The position numbers and the translations under genes were made by a program. A model generated the notes under the pieces. It was not told the DNA's origin and ran no database searches. It worked only from the letters and a program-made list of their open reading frames with translations. DNA of 64,000 nt, taken from assembly GCA_002412965.1 (NCBI GenBank), contig DHWB01000003.1, positions 238,504 through 302,503 of the forward strand, read 5' to 3'. The stretch is from Desulfomicrobium sp. UBA5193. GTDB taxonomy: Bacteria > Desulfobacterota > Desulfovibrionia > Desulfovibrionales > Desulfomicrobiaceae. Below are positions 8,547-16,478 of the stretch, piece after piece. Every line of letters begins with the position of its first letter. The first letter of the stretch is position 1.

Positions 8547-8579
8547 AGGCCGGTTTCCACTGAAAGGGGAAGCCGGCCT
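8547..8579 (-). terminator. Hairpin downstream of the first mucR gene
   Basis: A 12-bp inverted repeat (aggccggtttcc / ggaagccggcct with one G-T pair) lies 30 bases beyond the mucR stop on the minus strand. The U run is weak, so this is a probable rather than certain terminator. Confidence 0.5.
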
Positions 8580-8608
8580 GTCATGCTTTCGGGATACTAT
8601 TTCTGAAA

Positions 8609-9010
8609 TTATTCGGCTTTTATCGCTTTCTTGCGCTTTTCCCACAATTTCATGCCCTGCATCGTCTTGCGGCGGTCACGTGCCAAGGACTTCGCCACAA
8701 GGGATGTGCCTTTCTTGTAGCCATATTTTTCCTTGTACTGTTCGGGGGTGAGTCCGTGTGTTGCCAGATGACGTTTCGTCAAAACTTTGAATGACTTTCC
8801 ACACACGCAACAAATGACGCTCTTTTCGCGAATCGCGTTTTTAGGGTCGATAGCGGGTCCGGTTTCGACAGCGGGTGCGATACCTTCTGCGACTCCACGA
8901 ATGTTGCCAGCCAAGGCTTTGATCATAGATGTGATCTCTTCCTCTTTCATGTTGCGGACAGATGCTTGGGCTTTTACGATTTCGATTGCTTGCTTGAGAT
9001 AATCTTCCAT
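8609..9010 (-). CDS. mucR: MucR/Ros-type zinc-finger transcriptional regulator
   Basis: 133 residues from the ATG preceded by GGAG at 6 bases. An N-terminal helical segment (KQAIEIVKAQASVRNM) is followed by a single zinc finger with Cys67 and Cys70, then His81 and His85, and the HGLTPEQYKEKYGYKKGTSL tail typical of MucR/Ros proteins. Family members bind AT-rich DNA and act as global repressors of surface polysaccharide and accessory genes. Here it adjoins glycan genes. A close paralogue lies about 10.6 kb downstream. The long 5' region (9011-9167) is AT-rich and probably holds its promoter. Confidence 0.85.
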   Translation of the reverse strand: MEDYLKQAIEIVKAQASVRNMKEEEITSMIKALAGNIRGVAEGIAPAVETGPAIDPKNAIREKSVICCVCGKSFKVLTKRHLATHGLTPEQYKEKYGYKKGTSLVAKSLARDRRKTMQGMKLWEKRKKAIKAE

Positions 9011-9167
9011 GTTTTTCTCCTGAGAATCTATAGGAATTTGATTGTTAGCTTTTAGCACAAATTGTGCCTGCGCTAATTTTGAAGTGCGATGGAAGAAGTA
9101 ACATGCAAATATCGAGAAGGTAAATGTCGAAAGGATCTTACAATTACTGTCTGCAGTTTGAGTTTGT

Positions 9168-9443
9168 TTACTGCGCTTCCCCGTAAATAACGCGCTGGAC
9201 GCTGGACAAGCTACATCCGAGTTGCTCTGCGATTTTTCGAAATGACACGCCTTGCTCTCGCAATGCGCGTACCTTGGTCCGGTCGACACTCTTTTTCCCG
9301 CCACCCTTGCCATGGGCATATTTTCCGGCTGCTTTGGCTTTCTCGATACCCTCACGCTGGCGTTCTCTCAGGATGTTGCGTTCGAATTCCGCAAAGCTTC
9401 CCAGGACATCAAAAAGTAATTTGGTGAACGGGTCGTGGTTGTG
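9168..9443 (-). pseudogene. Serine recombinase (resolvase/invertase) C-terminal remnant
   Basis: About 91 residues remain in one frame. DPFTKLLFDVLGSFAEFERN is the end of the resolvase catalytic domain leading into the long E helix. REGIEKAKAAGKY follows, then the C-terminal helix-turn-helix with VRALREQGVSFRKIAEQLGCS. The N-terminal catalytic Ser region is missing. Upstream in this frame there is an immediate stop, where the sequence changes to an SRAP remnant. It cannot be active alone. Confidence 0.75.
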
Positions 9444-9592
9444 TCACGCACATAGGAAGAGTCCCGACCCACTCTCGCGAGCACAGTCGGTGCCACGTTT
9501 CATCGTGGTGCTGGCCAGTGCCAGTTCCACCTGTCTATGGGGAGGTGGCTGGCTACCAGGCTTTCGTCGGGCAGGGTGAAGCGTCCGCACAT
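9444..9592 (-). pseudogene. SRAP/YedK (SOS response-associated, abasic-site sensor) N-terminal remnant
   Basis: Starts with MCGRFTLPDE, which has the invariant catalytic Cys2 of SRAP proteins. After 30 codons an in-frame TGA (9500-9502) interrupts the place where the family has [RK]-Y/W-N-x-A-P-T; the following codons read NVAPTVLARVGRD, so only that codon is changed. Sequence homology then stops at the junction with the resolvase remnant. Only about 50 of roughly 220 residues survive. Confidence 0.65.
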
Positions 9593-9712
9593 ACATATTT
9601 TTTGCGCTTTTGGAGCATGAATGTAAAGCGTCGCAGCGCTCACGCCCTCTGGGCCGTAGCGGCAGTCCGTGGCGAAGGTGTTGAGGTCTCCACCTTTTCG
9701 CAGCGGGACACG

Positions 9713-9907
9713 TCATGAGTCCCGGGTCGGGGACACCTTGTGGGTTTCTAGGAAGGCGTCCAAGTCCTTTCTCGCATAGCGTACGGACTTTCTGATCTTG
9801 TAGTATGCCGGGGGCCTGTGCTCGCTCCTCCAGTCTTGCAAGGTTTTGACGCTAAAGCCCAGGTAACTGGCGGCTTCTTTTTCGTTGAGTAGGTTCTCTT
9901 CGGGCAT
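9713..9907 (-). CDS. Excisionase/AlpA-like helix-turn-helix protein
   Basis: 64 residues. NEKEAASYLGFSVKTLQDWR is a MerR-like/excisionase winged-helix motif, followed by the wing KIRKSVRYARKDLDAFLE. Such proteins control excision or early expression of integrative elements. It lies about 300 bases from the 3' end of a tRNA gene, a classic integration target, but no integrase is left nearby. The ribosome site is poor. It could be a functional relic of a lost element. Confidence 0.7.
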   Translation of the reverse strand: MPEENLLNEKEAASYLGFSVKTLQDWRSEHRPPAYYKIRKSVRYARKDLDAFLETHKVSPTRDS

Positions 9908-10160
9908 TGCTCGCTTCCGCTTTTCAAAAAATAGGTTGGCTGGCTACACGCCAGATTTCTCAATATTGGTGCCGTAGCGAAATTTATTTAGCGGGAAATG
10001 CCCACGAATCGAAATAACCGCCAACAAATGATGCAGGCGGGCATTTTTGCTCATCGGAGCCGTCTGGAACTCCACTCGGTAAACTCAATAGACTCAACAG
10101 GATAGGGATACGAGGATTCGTCTTGGAGGTGGGGGATATGGTGGGGGACAGGTCTGATGA
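9908..10160. other. Non-coding remnant between excisionase gene and tRNA-Arg
   Basis: No intact gene is seen. On the minus strand several short frames are broken by stops. The position next to the tRNA 3' end is where an integrase gene or an attachment site of a lost element would lie. I could not find a second copy of the tRNA 3' end in the window. Confidence 0.35.
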
Positions 10161-10198
10161 AAACAAAAAAGGATTAGATTTTTACACCTAACCCTTTG
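10161..10198 (-). terminator. Intrinsic terminator of the tRNA-Arg gene
   Basis: On the minus strand the arms aaagggttag and ctaatccttt (one mismatch) flank a 10-base AT loop, followed by ttttttgtttt. It starts about 10 bases after the tRNA CCA end. Confidence 0.75.
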
Positions 10199-10208
10199 GT
10201 TTTTATTG

Positions 10209-10285
10209 TGGCGCGCCAGGGAGGACTCGAACCCCCGACCGATTGCTTAGAAGGCAATTGCTCTATCCGCCTGAGCTACTGGCGC
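10209..10285 (-). tRNA. tRNA-Arg (anticodon TCT)
   Basis: A 77-base cloverleaf on the minus strand. The acceptor arms are GCGCCAG and CTGGCGC with discriminator G and an encoded CCA. The D-arm region is GCTCAGGCGGATAGAGC, the anticodon loop is CTTCTAA with TCT, and the T arm contains GGTTCGAGTCC. It decodes AGA codons. It borders the eroded accessory region, which lies on its 3' side. Confidence 0.95.
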
Positions 10286-10481
10286 GCAAAATGGAAGCAT
10301 TCCCTATTTTTTCCCGCCTTGAAAGTCAAGTCACATCGTGACCATTTTCAGTTGCTCCCTCGCGTCGAACCCTCTATGAATTCTCTCCGGATAGCCAGCC
10401 CTGTTCAGGCGCAGTGATTCATGCACTGAGCGCCACTGGGTTCACGCTATTTGTTTCCAACCCTCTGCACCAAGAGAACCC

Positions 10482-11708
10482 ATGACCTTTGCCTCTTTTG
10501 CCGATTTTGAGGCCCATCTGGACAGCCTGGGCCTCTTTTCCATTCAGCTCGGGCTTTCGCGCATGCATGAGGCCCTTGGCCTGTTGGGGCTGGAGCATCC
10601 CCGCGCGGTGGTGGTTCATGTGGTCGGGACCAACGGCAAGGGCTCCACGTCCGGATTTCTGGAGGCCCTCGCCCGTGCCCACGGTTTGCGAACTGGTCTC
10701 TACATCTCCCCGCATCTGGTCGGCGTGCGCGAACGCATCCGCGTCTGTGGCCGCATGCTGCCCGAGGAGCGGTGGACCGAGGCCGCCAATGAGGTCATGG
10801 CCGCGTGTTCCGATGTGGGGCTGACCTATTTCGAGCTGCTGACGGTCATGGCGCTCTCCATTTTCGCGCACGAGGGGCTCGATCTGGTCGTGCTCGAAGC
10901 GGGATTGGGCGGCACCCATGACGCCACCTGCGCCGTTGCCGCCGATCTGGCGGTCATGACTCCGGTAGGCATGGATCATGAGCATATCCTTGGCCCGACC
11001 CTTGCGGACATCGCCCGCGACAAGAGCGGAGCCCTGGGGCGCTGTCCGGCCGTGACGGGGGCGCAATCCTCGGACGTGCAGGAAATCTTTCGCCGGGCCG
11101 CCGCCGGGCAGGCGCTTCTAAAGCTCGAAGACTGCCGCGTCGAGGGGGGATTTTCCATTCCCGCCGATCCGGCTCCGATGCTGCTCACGCCCGCGCTGTT
11201 GCCTGACCATCCTCCGTATCAGCTGGAAAACGTCGGTTTGGCGCTTCTGGCCTGGAGTCACCTGGCCAGGCTAAGAGGCTGGCAATTTGACGCGGCCCTG
11301 TGTACACAAGTCCTTGGCAGGACGCGATTTTCCGGGCGCTTTTGTCGTCATGGCCGAATTCTGGTCGATGGAGCGCACAACCCCATGGGGCTTGAAGCTT
11401 TGTGTGATGCCCTTGCCGGAGCCGGAGCGCATTTCGACCGACTCGTTTTTCAATCGATGCGCGACAAGACCCTGGACCCGGCCATTCTGAAGCGATTGCA
11501 AAGCCTGGTGGACGAGGTGGTCATTCCTCGTCTCGGCTTGGAGCGGGCCTGCGATCCCCTAGAGTTGGCCTCCCGGTTTGGCTCAAAGGCGCGAGTCGCG
11601 GCCGATCTGGCCGAAGCCCTGGCTGCGAACGGAACGATCCTGCTCTGCGGTTCCCTGTATCTGGCGGGAGCGTATTACGAACTTTATCCGGAACATCTTG
11701 AATTGTAA
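10482..11708 (+). CDS. folC: Dihydrofolate synthase/folylpolyglutamate synthase
   Basis: 408 residues, close to the bacterial FolC length. The P-loop is GTNGKGST at residues 49-56. Mur-ligase-like marks are LEAGLGGTHDATC, the catalytic TPVGMDHEHILGPT block and DGAHNPMGL in the C-terminal domain. It adds glutamate to dihydropteroate and to reduced folates in the cytoplasm. selA follows after 10 bases in the same direction. Confidence 0.92.
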   Translation: MTFASFADFEAHLDSLGLFSIQLGLSRMHEALGLLGLEHPRAVVVHVVGTNGKGSTSGFLEALARAHGLRTGLYISPHLVGVRERIRVCGRMLPEERWTEAANEVMAACSDVGLTYFELLTVMALSIFAHEGLDLVVLEAGLGGTHDATCAVAADLAVMTPVGMDHEHILGPTLADIARDKSGALGRCPAVTGAQSSDVQEIFRRAAAGQALLKLEDCRVEGGFSIPADPAPMLLTPALLPDHPPYQLENVGLALLAWSHLARLRGWQFDAALCTQVLGRTRFSGRFCRHGRILVDGAHNPMGLEALCDALAGAGAHFDRLVFQSMRDKTLDPAILKRLQSLVDEVVIPRLGLERACDPLELASRFGSKARVAADLAEALAANGTILLCGSLYLAGAYYELYPEHLEL

Positions 11709-11718
11709 GGAGGGTCCG

Positions 11719-13125
11719 GTGTCTTCTCTTTTTCGGCATATCCCGTCCGTGGATCGTTTTCTGCAGGATCTTGAGCAGGATCAGGCTCTGGCGAGTCTTC
11801 CGCGCCCTTTGCTCAAGGACCTGGTCGCCGAGTTTCTCGACCTGTGCCGAGAGGAAATCCGCGCCGGTGTGATCACGGATCAAAGCGCTCTGGCCTTCTC
11901 CGCCCTGTTTGGAAGAGCCAAGGCCTATGTGCGCTTCAAGTCCCGGCCCCATTTCAGGCGGGTCATCAATGCCACGGGTGTGGTCATCCACACCAATCTG
12001 GGCCGCTCCATCCTGGCCGACGAGGCGGTCGCCGCAGTGGCCCAGGGCTGCCGCCATTACTCCAACCTTGAGCTGGCCCTGGAAACCGGGCAGCGCGGCA
12101 GCCGCTATTCCCACGTCGAGAAGCTGCTCTGCCGCCTGACCGGGGCCGAGGCCGGGCTGGTGGTCAACAACAACGCCGCCGCTGTGCTGCTGGTCCTCGA
12201 CACGCTGGCCAGGGGCCGCGAGGTCGTGGTCTCTCGCGGGCAGCTGGTCGAGATCGGCGGGTCCTTCCGCATCCCCGAGGTCATGAAGAAGAGCGGAGCG
12301 GTGCTGCGCGAGGTCGGGGCCACCAACCGCACCCACCTGCGCGACTACGAGGAGGCCATCGGTGACCAGACAGGCATGCTCATGAAGGTGCATACCTCCA
12401 ATTACCGCATCATCGGCTTTCACAAGGAAGTCGAACTGGCGGAGCTGGTCGCGCTGGGCCGGGAGCGGGAGCTGCCTGTTTTCGAGGATCTGGGCAGCGG
12501 CAATCTTTTCGATTTTTCCCCCTACGGGTTCATGCCCGAGCCTACGGTGCAGCAGGTCTTGAAAAGCGGGGTGGATGTGGTCTCCTTCAGCGGCGACAAG
12601 CTTCTGGGTGGGCCGCAGGCCGGAGTCATTGTCGGCCGCAAGGCATACATCGACCTCATCAAGAAAAATCAGCTCAATCGCGCCCTGCGCATCGACAAGA
12701 TGACCCTGGCCGCACTCGAAGCGACCCTGCGTCTCTATCTGGAACCGGACACGGCGCGCCGCAAGGTGCCGACTCTGGCCATGATCACGGCTAGCCGCGA
12801 AGAATTGCAGGCCAGAGCCCGACGTTTGCGCCGCAAATTGAGCGCGGTGCTGGGAGAGCTGGCCGAGGTCGGCGTTCGCCCCGGATATTCGCGCGTTGGC
12901 GGGGGTTCCTTTCCGGAACAGGACCTGCCGACGACGCTGGTCTCGGTCATTCCTGCGGGCATGGATGTCGATGCCCTGCGCCAGGGCCTGCTGGCCACGG
13001 ACATCCCGGTCATCGGCCGGGTGGAGGAGGGGCGCTTTTGCCTTGATCCCCGGACCCTGCTCGACGAGGAGTTCGGGCTCCTCGCCCAGGCCGTGCTCGC
13101 GGTCTTGTCCGGCGGAGTGCGGTGA
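11719..13125 (+). CDS. selA: L-seryl-tRNA(Sec) selenium transferase
   Basis: 468 residues from the GTG preceded by aaggaggg; longer readings would run back into folC. SelA marks are RVINATGVVIHTNLGRSIL, YSNLELALETGQRGSRYSHV and the PLP lysine in SFSGDKLLGGPQAG (about residue 294). The enzyme converts Ser-tRNA(Sec) to Sec-tRNA(Sec) using selenophosphate. Its presence shows that the host makes selenoproteins, which fits sulfate reducers with selenocysteine formate dehydrogenases and hydrogenases. selB and selC are not in this window. Confidence 0.95.
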   Translation: MSSLFRHIPSVDRFLQDLEQDQALASLPRPLLKDLVAEFLDLCREEIRAGVITDQSALAFSALFGRAKAYVRFKSRPHFRRVINATGVVIHTNLGRSILADEAVAAVAQGCRHYSNLELALETGQRGSRYSHVEKLLCRLTGAEAGLVVNNNAAAVLLVLDTLARGREVVVSRGQLVEIGGSFRIPEVMKKSGAVLREVGATNRTHLRDYEEAIGDQTGMLMKVHTSNYRIIGFHKEVELAELVALGRERELPVFEDLGSGNLFDFSPYGFMPEPTVQQVLKSGVDVVSFSGDKLLGGPQAGVIVGRKAYIDLIKKNQLNRALRIDKMTLAALEATLRLYLEPDTARRKVPTLAMITASREELQARARRLRRKLSAVLGELAEVGVRPGYSRVGGGSFPEQDLPTTLVSVIPAGMDVDALRQGLLATDIPVIGRVEEGRFCLDPRTLLDEEFGLLAQAVLAVLSGGVR

Positions 13126-13234
13126 TGCCTCGGAAAATTGAGGAAGCATGCGCGCACGCGGGTTGCGACGCAATGCTGAGGGATTATTGAATATTCTGCG
13201 TCCCTGCCAAGGCAGGCGGCGTCAAGGAGAGCAT

Positions 13235-14350
13235 ATGACCAAGGTTTTGGTGCGGCCGGAGATGGAGGGGTTCAAGCCCTATGCGCCCGGCTTGTCCATC
13301 GATGAAATCAAGAAGCGTTACGGTCTGTCCAGGGTCATCAAGATGGCCAGCAACGAGAACCCGCTTGGCACGTCGCCTGTGGTTCAGCAGCGCCTGGACC
13401 TGGCCAGTGGGCTGGCCTTTCGCTATGCCCAGGCCGGCTCCCCGGCCTTGAGCGAGGCTCTGGCCCGGCATCTGGGCGTGCCCGCGTCCTGTCTGGTCGC
13501 GGGGAACGGTTCCGACGAGATTATCGACCTGCTGCTGCGCGTTGTTGCCCGGCCCGGCGTGGACAACGCCGTGGCCTTTGATCCGTGTTTCAGTATCTAC
13601 GACGTGCAATCGCGGCTGTGCGGGGTCGAGTTTCGTCAGGCCAAGCTTAATGCGGACTTTTCTTTCCCCTTCGACGACCTCCTCACCCTGGTGGATGAGA
13701 ACACGGCCCTGGTTTTCGTGACCAACCCGGACAATCCTTCGGGGCATGCCTGTCCGGCCCGTGCGCTGGTGGAGCTGGCCGCGAAGTTGCCGCCGCGCGC
13801 GCTGCTCGTCGTGGATGAGGCCTATATAGAGTTTGCCGATCCGCTGGACGAATTCACCGTGCTGCCGTATTTCGGACAGAGCAAGAATCTGGTCATCCTG
13901 CGCACGTTTTCCAAGATGTACGGCCTGGCCGGCCTGCGACTGGGCTACGGGATCATGCCCGAGTGGTTGGCGGATCTCCTGTTACGGGTTAAGCTGCCCT
14001 TCAGCGTGAACATTCTGGCGGAGCAGGCGGGTCTGGCCGCTTTGGAAGATGACGTGTTCGTGGCCGAGACCCTGCGTGTCGTGCATGAGGGCCGGGCTCT
14101 GTTGACCAGGGAGCTGCGGGCCTTGGGGTGCACGGTGTGGCCGACGCAGACGAATTTTCTCATGTTCGCGCCGCCCATGGACGCGCGCACCCTCTTCGAG
14201 GAATTGCTGCGCAGGGGCGTCATCATCCGCCCCCTGACCAGTTACGGCATGCCGGAGAAGCTGCGGGTCAGCATCGGAAACGAAGAGGAAAACCGCGAAT
14301 TTTTGGCTAAAACCACGGAGGTGCTGCGTGATCACAATCGTCACTCTTGA
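13235..14350 (+). CDS. hisC: Histidinol-phosphate aminotransferase
   Basis: 371 residues. The start is set by aaggaga (13224-13230) rather than by further upstream frames. Class I/II aminotransferase marks: IKMASNENPLG, GNGSDEIIDLL, NPDNPSG, VVDEAY, and the PLP lysine in FSKMYGLAGLRLGYG (about residue 227). It makes histidinol phosphate in histidine synthesis and may also serve aromatic amino acids. The gene ends 23 bases inside cmk, so the two are coupled. Confidence 0.9.
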   Translation: MTKVLVRPEMEGFKPYAPGLSIDEIKKRYGLSRVIKMASNENPLGTSPVVQQRLDLASGLAFRYAQAGSPALSEALARHLGVPASCLVAGNGSDEIIDLLLRVVARPGVDNAVAFDPCFSIYDVQSRLCGVEFRQAKLNADFSFPFDDLLTLVDENTALVFVTNPDNPSGHACPARALVELAAKLPPRALLVVDEAYIEFADPLDEFTVLPYFGQSKNLVILRTFSKMYGLAGLRLGYGIMPEWLADLLLRVKLPFSVNILAEQAGLAALEDDVFVAETLRVVHEGRALLTRELRALGCTVWPTQTNFLMFAPPMDARTLFEELLRRGVIIRPLTSYGMPEKLRVSIGNEEENREFLAKTTEVLRDHNRHS

Positions 14351-14990
14351 TGGACCGGCCGGGGTGGGCAAGACCACCGTGGCCCGGCAACTGGCGGATC
14401 GTCTGGGCATCGCGTACATGGATACGGGAGCCATGTTCCGCTCCGTAGCTCTGGCCTTTGGCGAGGGTGCCTGGGAGAAGCCTGTGGATCAGCTTGTGCC
14501 CGAACTCAATCGGCTGGATTTTGATCTGGAAGGGATCGGGAGCAATGCGGAGTTGCTTTTGAACGGCTATCCGCTCTCGGCGCAGATTCGTAGCGAGGAA
14601 GTGGGGCTGTGGGCCTCGCACATCGGCCGCATTCCCGTGGTGCGTGATTTTTTGCGCCGCAACCAGCAGACCATCGGCCGCTCCACTCCGCTGGTGGCCG
14701 AAGGCCGGGACATGGGCAGTGTGGTTTTCCCCGAGGCCCGGCACAAATTCTTTCTGGATGCGTCCATTGAAGTGCGCGCCATGCGGCGCTTCGTCCAGCT
14801 GAGGGAGATGGGCATGAATGAGGATCTGGAGCGCATCCGCGCGCAGATGCGCATCCGCGACGATCAGGATCGCAACCGCTCCGTGGCGCCACTGCGTCCC
14901 GCTGCGGACGCAGTGCTTGTCGACACGGGCCTGACGGACGCAAACGGGGTGCTGGAGCAGATCCTCTCGATTATCGTGAAGACGTCTTGA
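14328..14990 (+). CDS. cmk: Cytidylate kinase
   Basis: 220 residues. The nucleotide-binding GPAGVGKTTVARQLA is near residues 8-22, followed by YMDTGAMFRSVAL. EGRDMGSVVFPEA is the CMP kinase signature and RIRAQMRIRDDQDRNRSV is the lid. It phosphorylates CMP and dCMP. The start lies within the end of hisC. The 3' end overlaps the convergent mazG gene by 20 bases. Confidence 0.93.
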   Translation: MITIVTLDGPAGVGKTTVARQLADRLGIAYMDTGAMFRSVALAFGEGAWEKPVDQLVPELNRLDFDLEGIGSNAELLLNGYPLSAQIRSEEVGLWASHIGRIPVVRDFLRRNQQTIGRSTPLVAEGRDMGSVVFPEARHKFFLDASIEVRAMRRFVQLREMGMNEDLERIRAQMRIRDDQDRNRSVAPLRPAADAVLVDTGLTDANGVLEQILSIIVKTS

Positions 14991-15753
14991 TCTCGTCCCA
15001 GAGCGCATCCATTTCGGTCAGGGAGAGCCGGTCCAATTCAAGGCCGCGCTCCCTGGCCAACTTCTCCACCGCTTCAAAGCGCCGCAGGAACTTGGCGTTG
15101 GCCACGGCCAGGGCTGAATTCGCCTTGATGCCCCGGCGCCTGCCGTATTCGACCAGCGAAAAAAGATAATCCCCGAACTCCTCTTCCTTTGCCGCCGCGT
15201 CATCTCCGCTCAAGGCTGCCTGCAGCTCGTTCCATTCCTCGTCCAGCTTGGCTTCCTGGTCCGCGTCCGTGGCCCAGGTGAAGCCCGCGCGGGCTGCCTT
15301 GGAATTGATGCGGTAGGCGCGCAGGAGCGGCGGGAGGCTTGCGGGCAGCGAGGAAAACACGCCGGGGTCCTTGTCTTTTTCGGCCTTTTCCAGCTTCTTG
15401 ATCTGTTCCCAGTTTTTGACGACTTCGGCGACGCTGGCCGCCTTTTCCCCATACACATGGGGGTGGCGGCGGATCATCTTGGCCACGTTGCCGGCCAGGG
15501 CCGTCTGCAGAAAGTCCGGGATTTCGCGGTCATGGCAGCGGCCAATGAAGAGCAGCAGGAAGAGCACATCCCCCAGCTCCTCGGCGATCTCGGCCGCGTC
15601 GTTCTGGCGAATGGCCTCCACCAGCTCGAAACATTCCTCCACCAGATAGTCGCACATGCTCTGCGGGGTCTGCTCCTTGTCCCAGGGGCAGCCGTTCGGG
15701 CCGGTCAGGGTGTCGATGACCTCGATGATGCGTTCGAAATTATTTTTTTCCAC
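14971..15753 (-). CDS. mazG: Nucleoside triphosphate pyrophosphohydrolase MazG
   Basis: 260 residues with two tandem MazG domains. The first has CPWDKEQTPQSM, the EECFELVEAI helix and EELGDVLFLLLF (E-E-x2-E ... E-x2-D metal site). The second has KLDEEWNELQAA and EEEFGDYLFSL. It hydrolyses NTPs or dNTPs to monophosphates, a housecleaning activity. Its start lies 14 bases inside the end of the upstream cvpA gene, so both are one transcription unit. Confidence 0.93.
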   Translation of the reverse strand: MEKNNFERIIEVIDTLTGPNGCPWDKEQTPQSMCDYLVEECFELVEAIRQNDAAEIAEELGDVLFLLLFIGRCHDREIPDFLQTALAGNVAKMIRRHPHVYGEKAASVAEVVKNWEQIKKLEKAEKDKDPGVFSSLPASLPPLLRAYRINSKAARAGFTWATDADQEAKLDEEWNELQAALSGDDAAAKEEEFGDYLFSLVEYGRRRGIKANSALAVANAKFLRRFEAVEKLARERGLELDRLSLTEMDALWDEIKTSSR

Positions 15754-16312
15754 CAGGCATTCCTTTCATTTCTTTAAGTTTATCCATCACTCGAAGCTCC
15801 CATTCCTGTTGGAGTTCCCTGCTGCGAATCAGGAACTGATCACGCATTTCCTTGGGCAGGGCGTTTGAGAGCAGAGTATTGAAGGTGTTGACGTAGGGCA
15901 CGATGCGCGATTCGGTCAGAATCTCGGCCTTGGACGGCAAAAAGGCGGTCAGCGCCATGACGATGATGCTGCACAAAAGCGCCCCCTTGAAAAGGCCGAG
16001 CGCTCCTCCACCGATGCTGTCCAGCCAGCCGAGCATGATCAGTTTCAATATTTTGCGGATGAGCCAGGCCAGCACAAAGACCACGGTCACCGTGCCGAGG
16101 AAGATGCCCAGGTAGGCCACGAGATTGGCCGCCCCCGGCCCGCCTAAGGGGCCCTCAAGGTGGGGGGAGAGCTCCGCATGGAAGGTGTTGGCCAGCACAA
16201 AGCCCAGCAAGAGCCCCAGGATGGAGGCGACCTCCTTGACCAGTCCGCGAAAAATGCCGCGCAGGCCCAAAAAGCCCAAAATCACGCAGAAAACGATGTC
16301 CAGAGTGTTCAT
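15740..16312 (-). CDS. cvpA: CvpA family membrane protein
   Basis: 190 residues from the ATG preceded by ggggaag. Four hydrophobic segments occur in the first about 130 residues, with the CvpA pattern LDIVFCVILGFLGLRGIFRG, then VTVVFVLAWLIRKI and LDSIGGGALGLFKGALLCSI. The cytoplasmic C-terminal tail is charged and helical. The family (colicin V production) is linked to envelope integrity; the precise role is not settled. Coupled to mazG. Confidence 0.9.
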   Translation of the reverse strand: MNTLDIVFCVILGFLGLRGIFRGLVKEVASILGLLLGFVLANTFHAELSPHLEGPLGGPGAANLVAYLGIFLGTVTVVFVLAWLIRKILKLIMLGWLDSIGGGALGLFKGALLCSIIVMALTAFLPSKAEILTESRIVPYVNTFNTLLSNALPKEMRDQFLIRSRELQQEWELRVMDKLKEMKGMPGGKK

Positions 16313-16478
16313 GCTTCCCCCCGCTGTGTTGAAGGCTCGGCTATCACAAAGGAACATGATCGGAAAGAGCGGGTTGGGCACGACCTTGACAGTGCCTAAT
16401 GCAGCTCGTAGACACGAACCCTCGGTCCAGTGGGACTTTTGGTGCTTTGAAAGAGACACGAAACACGATGAGGTGACA

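Noticed and set aside
9500..9502. TGA in the SRAP remnant as a selenocysteine codon
   Set aside because: The residue is normally Tyr or Trp, not Cys, and the gene is truncated shortly after; a nonsense mutation is more likely.
11521..13173. Long antisense open frame opposite folC-selA (about 550 codons)
   Set aside because: It is the reverse of GC-rich coding DNA, has no recognisable domain, and the + strand has a clear SelA protein.
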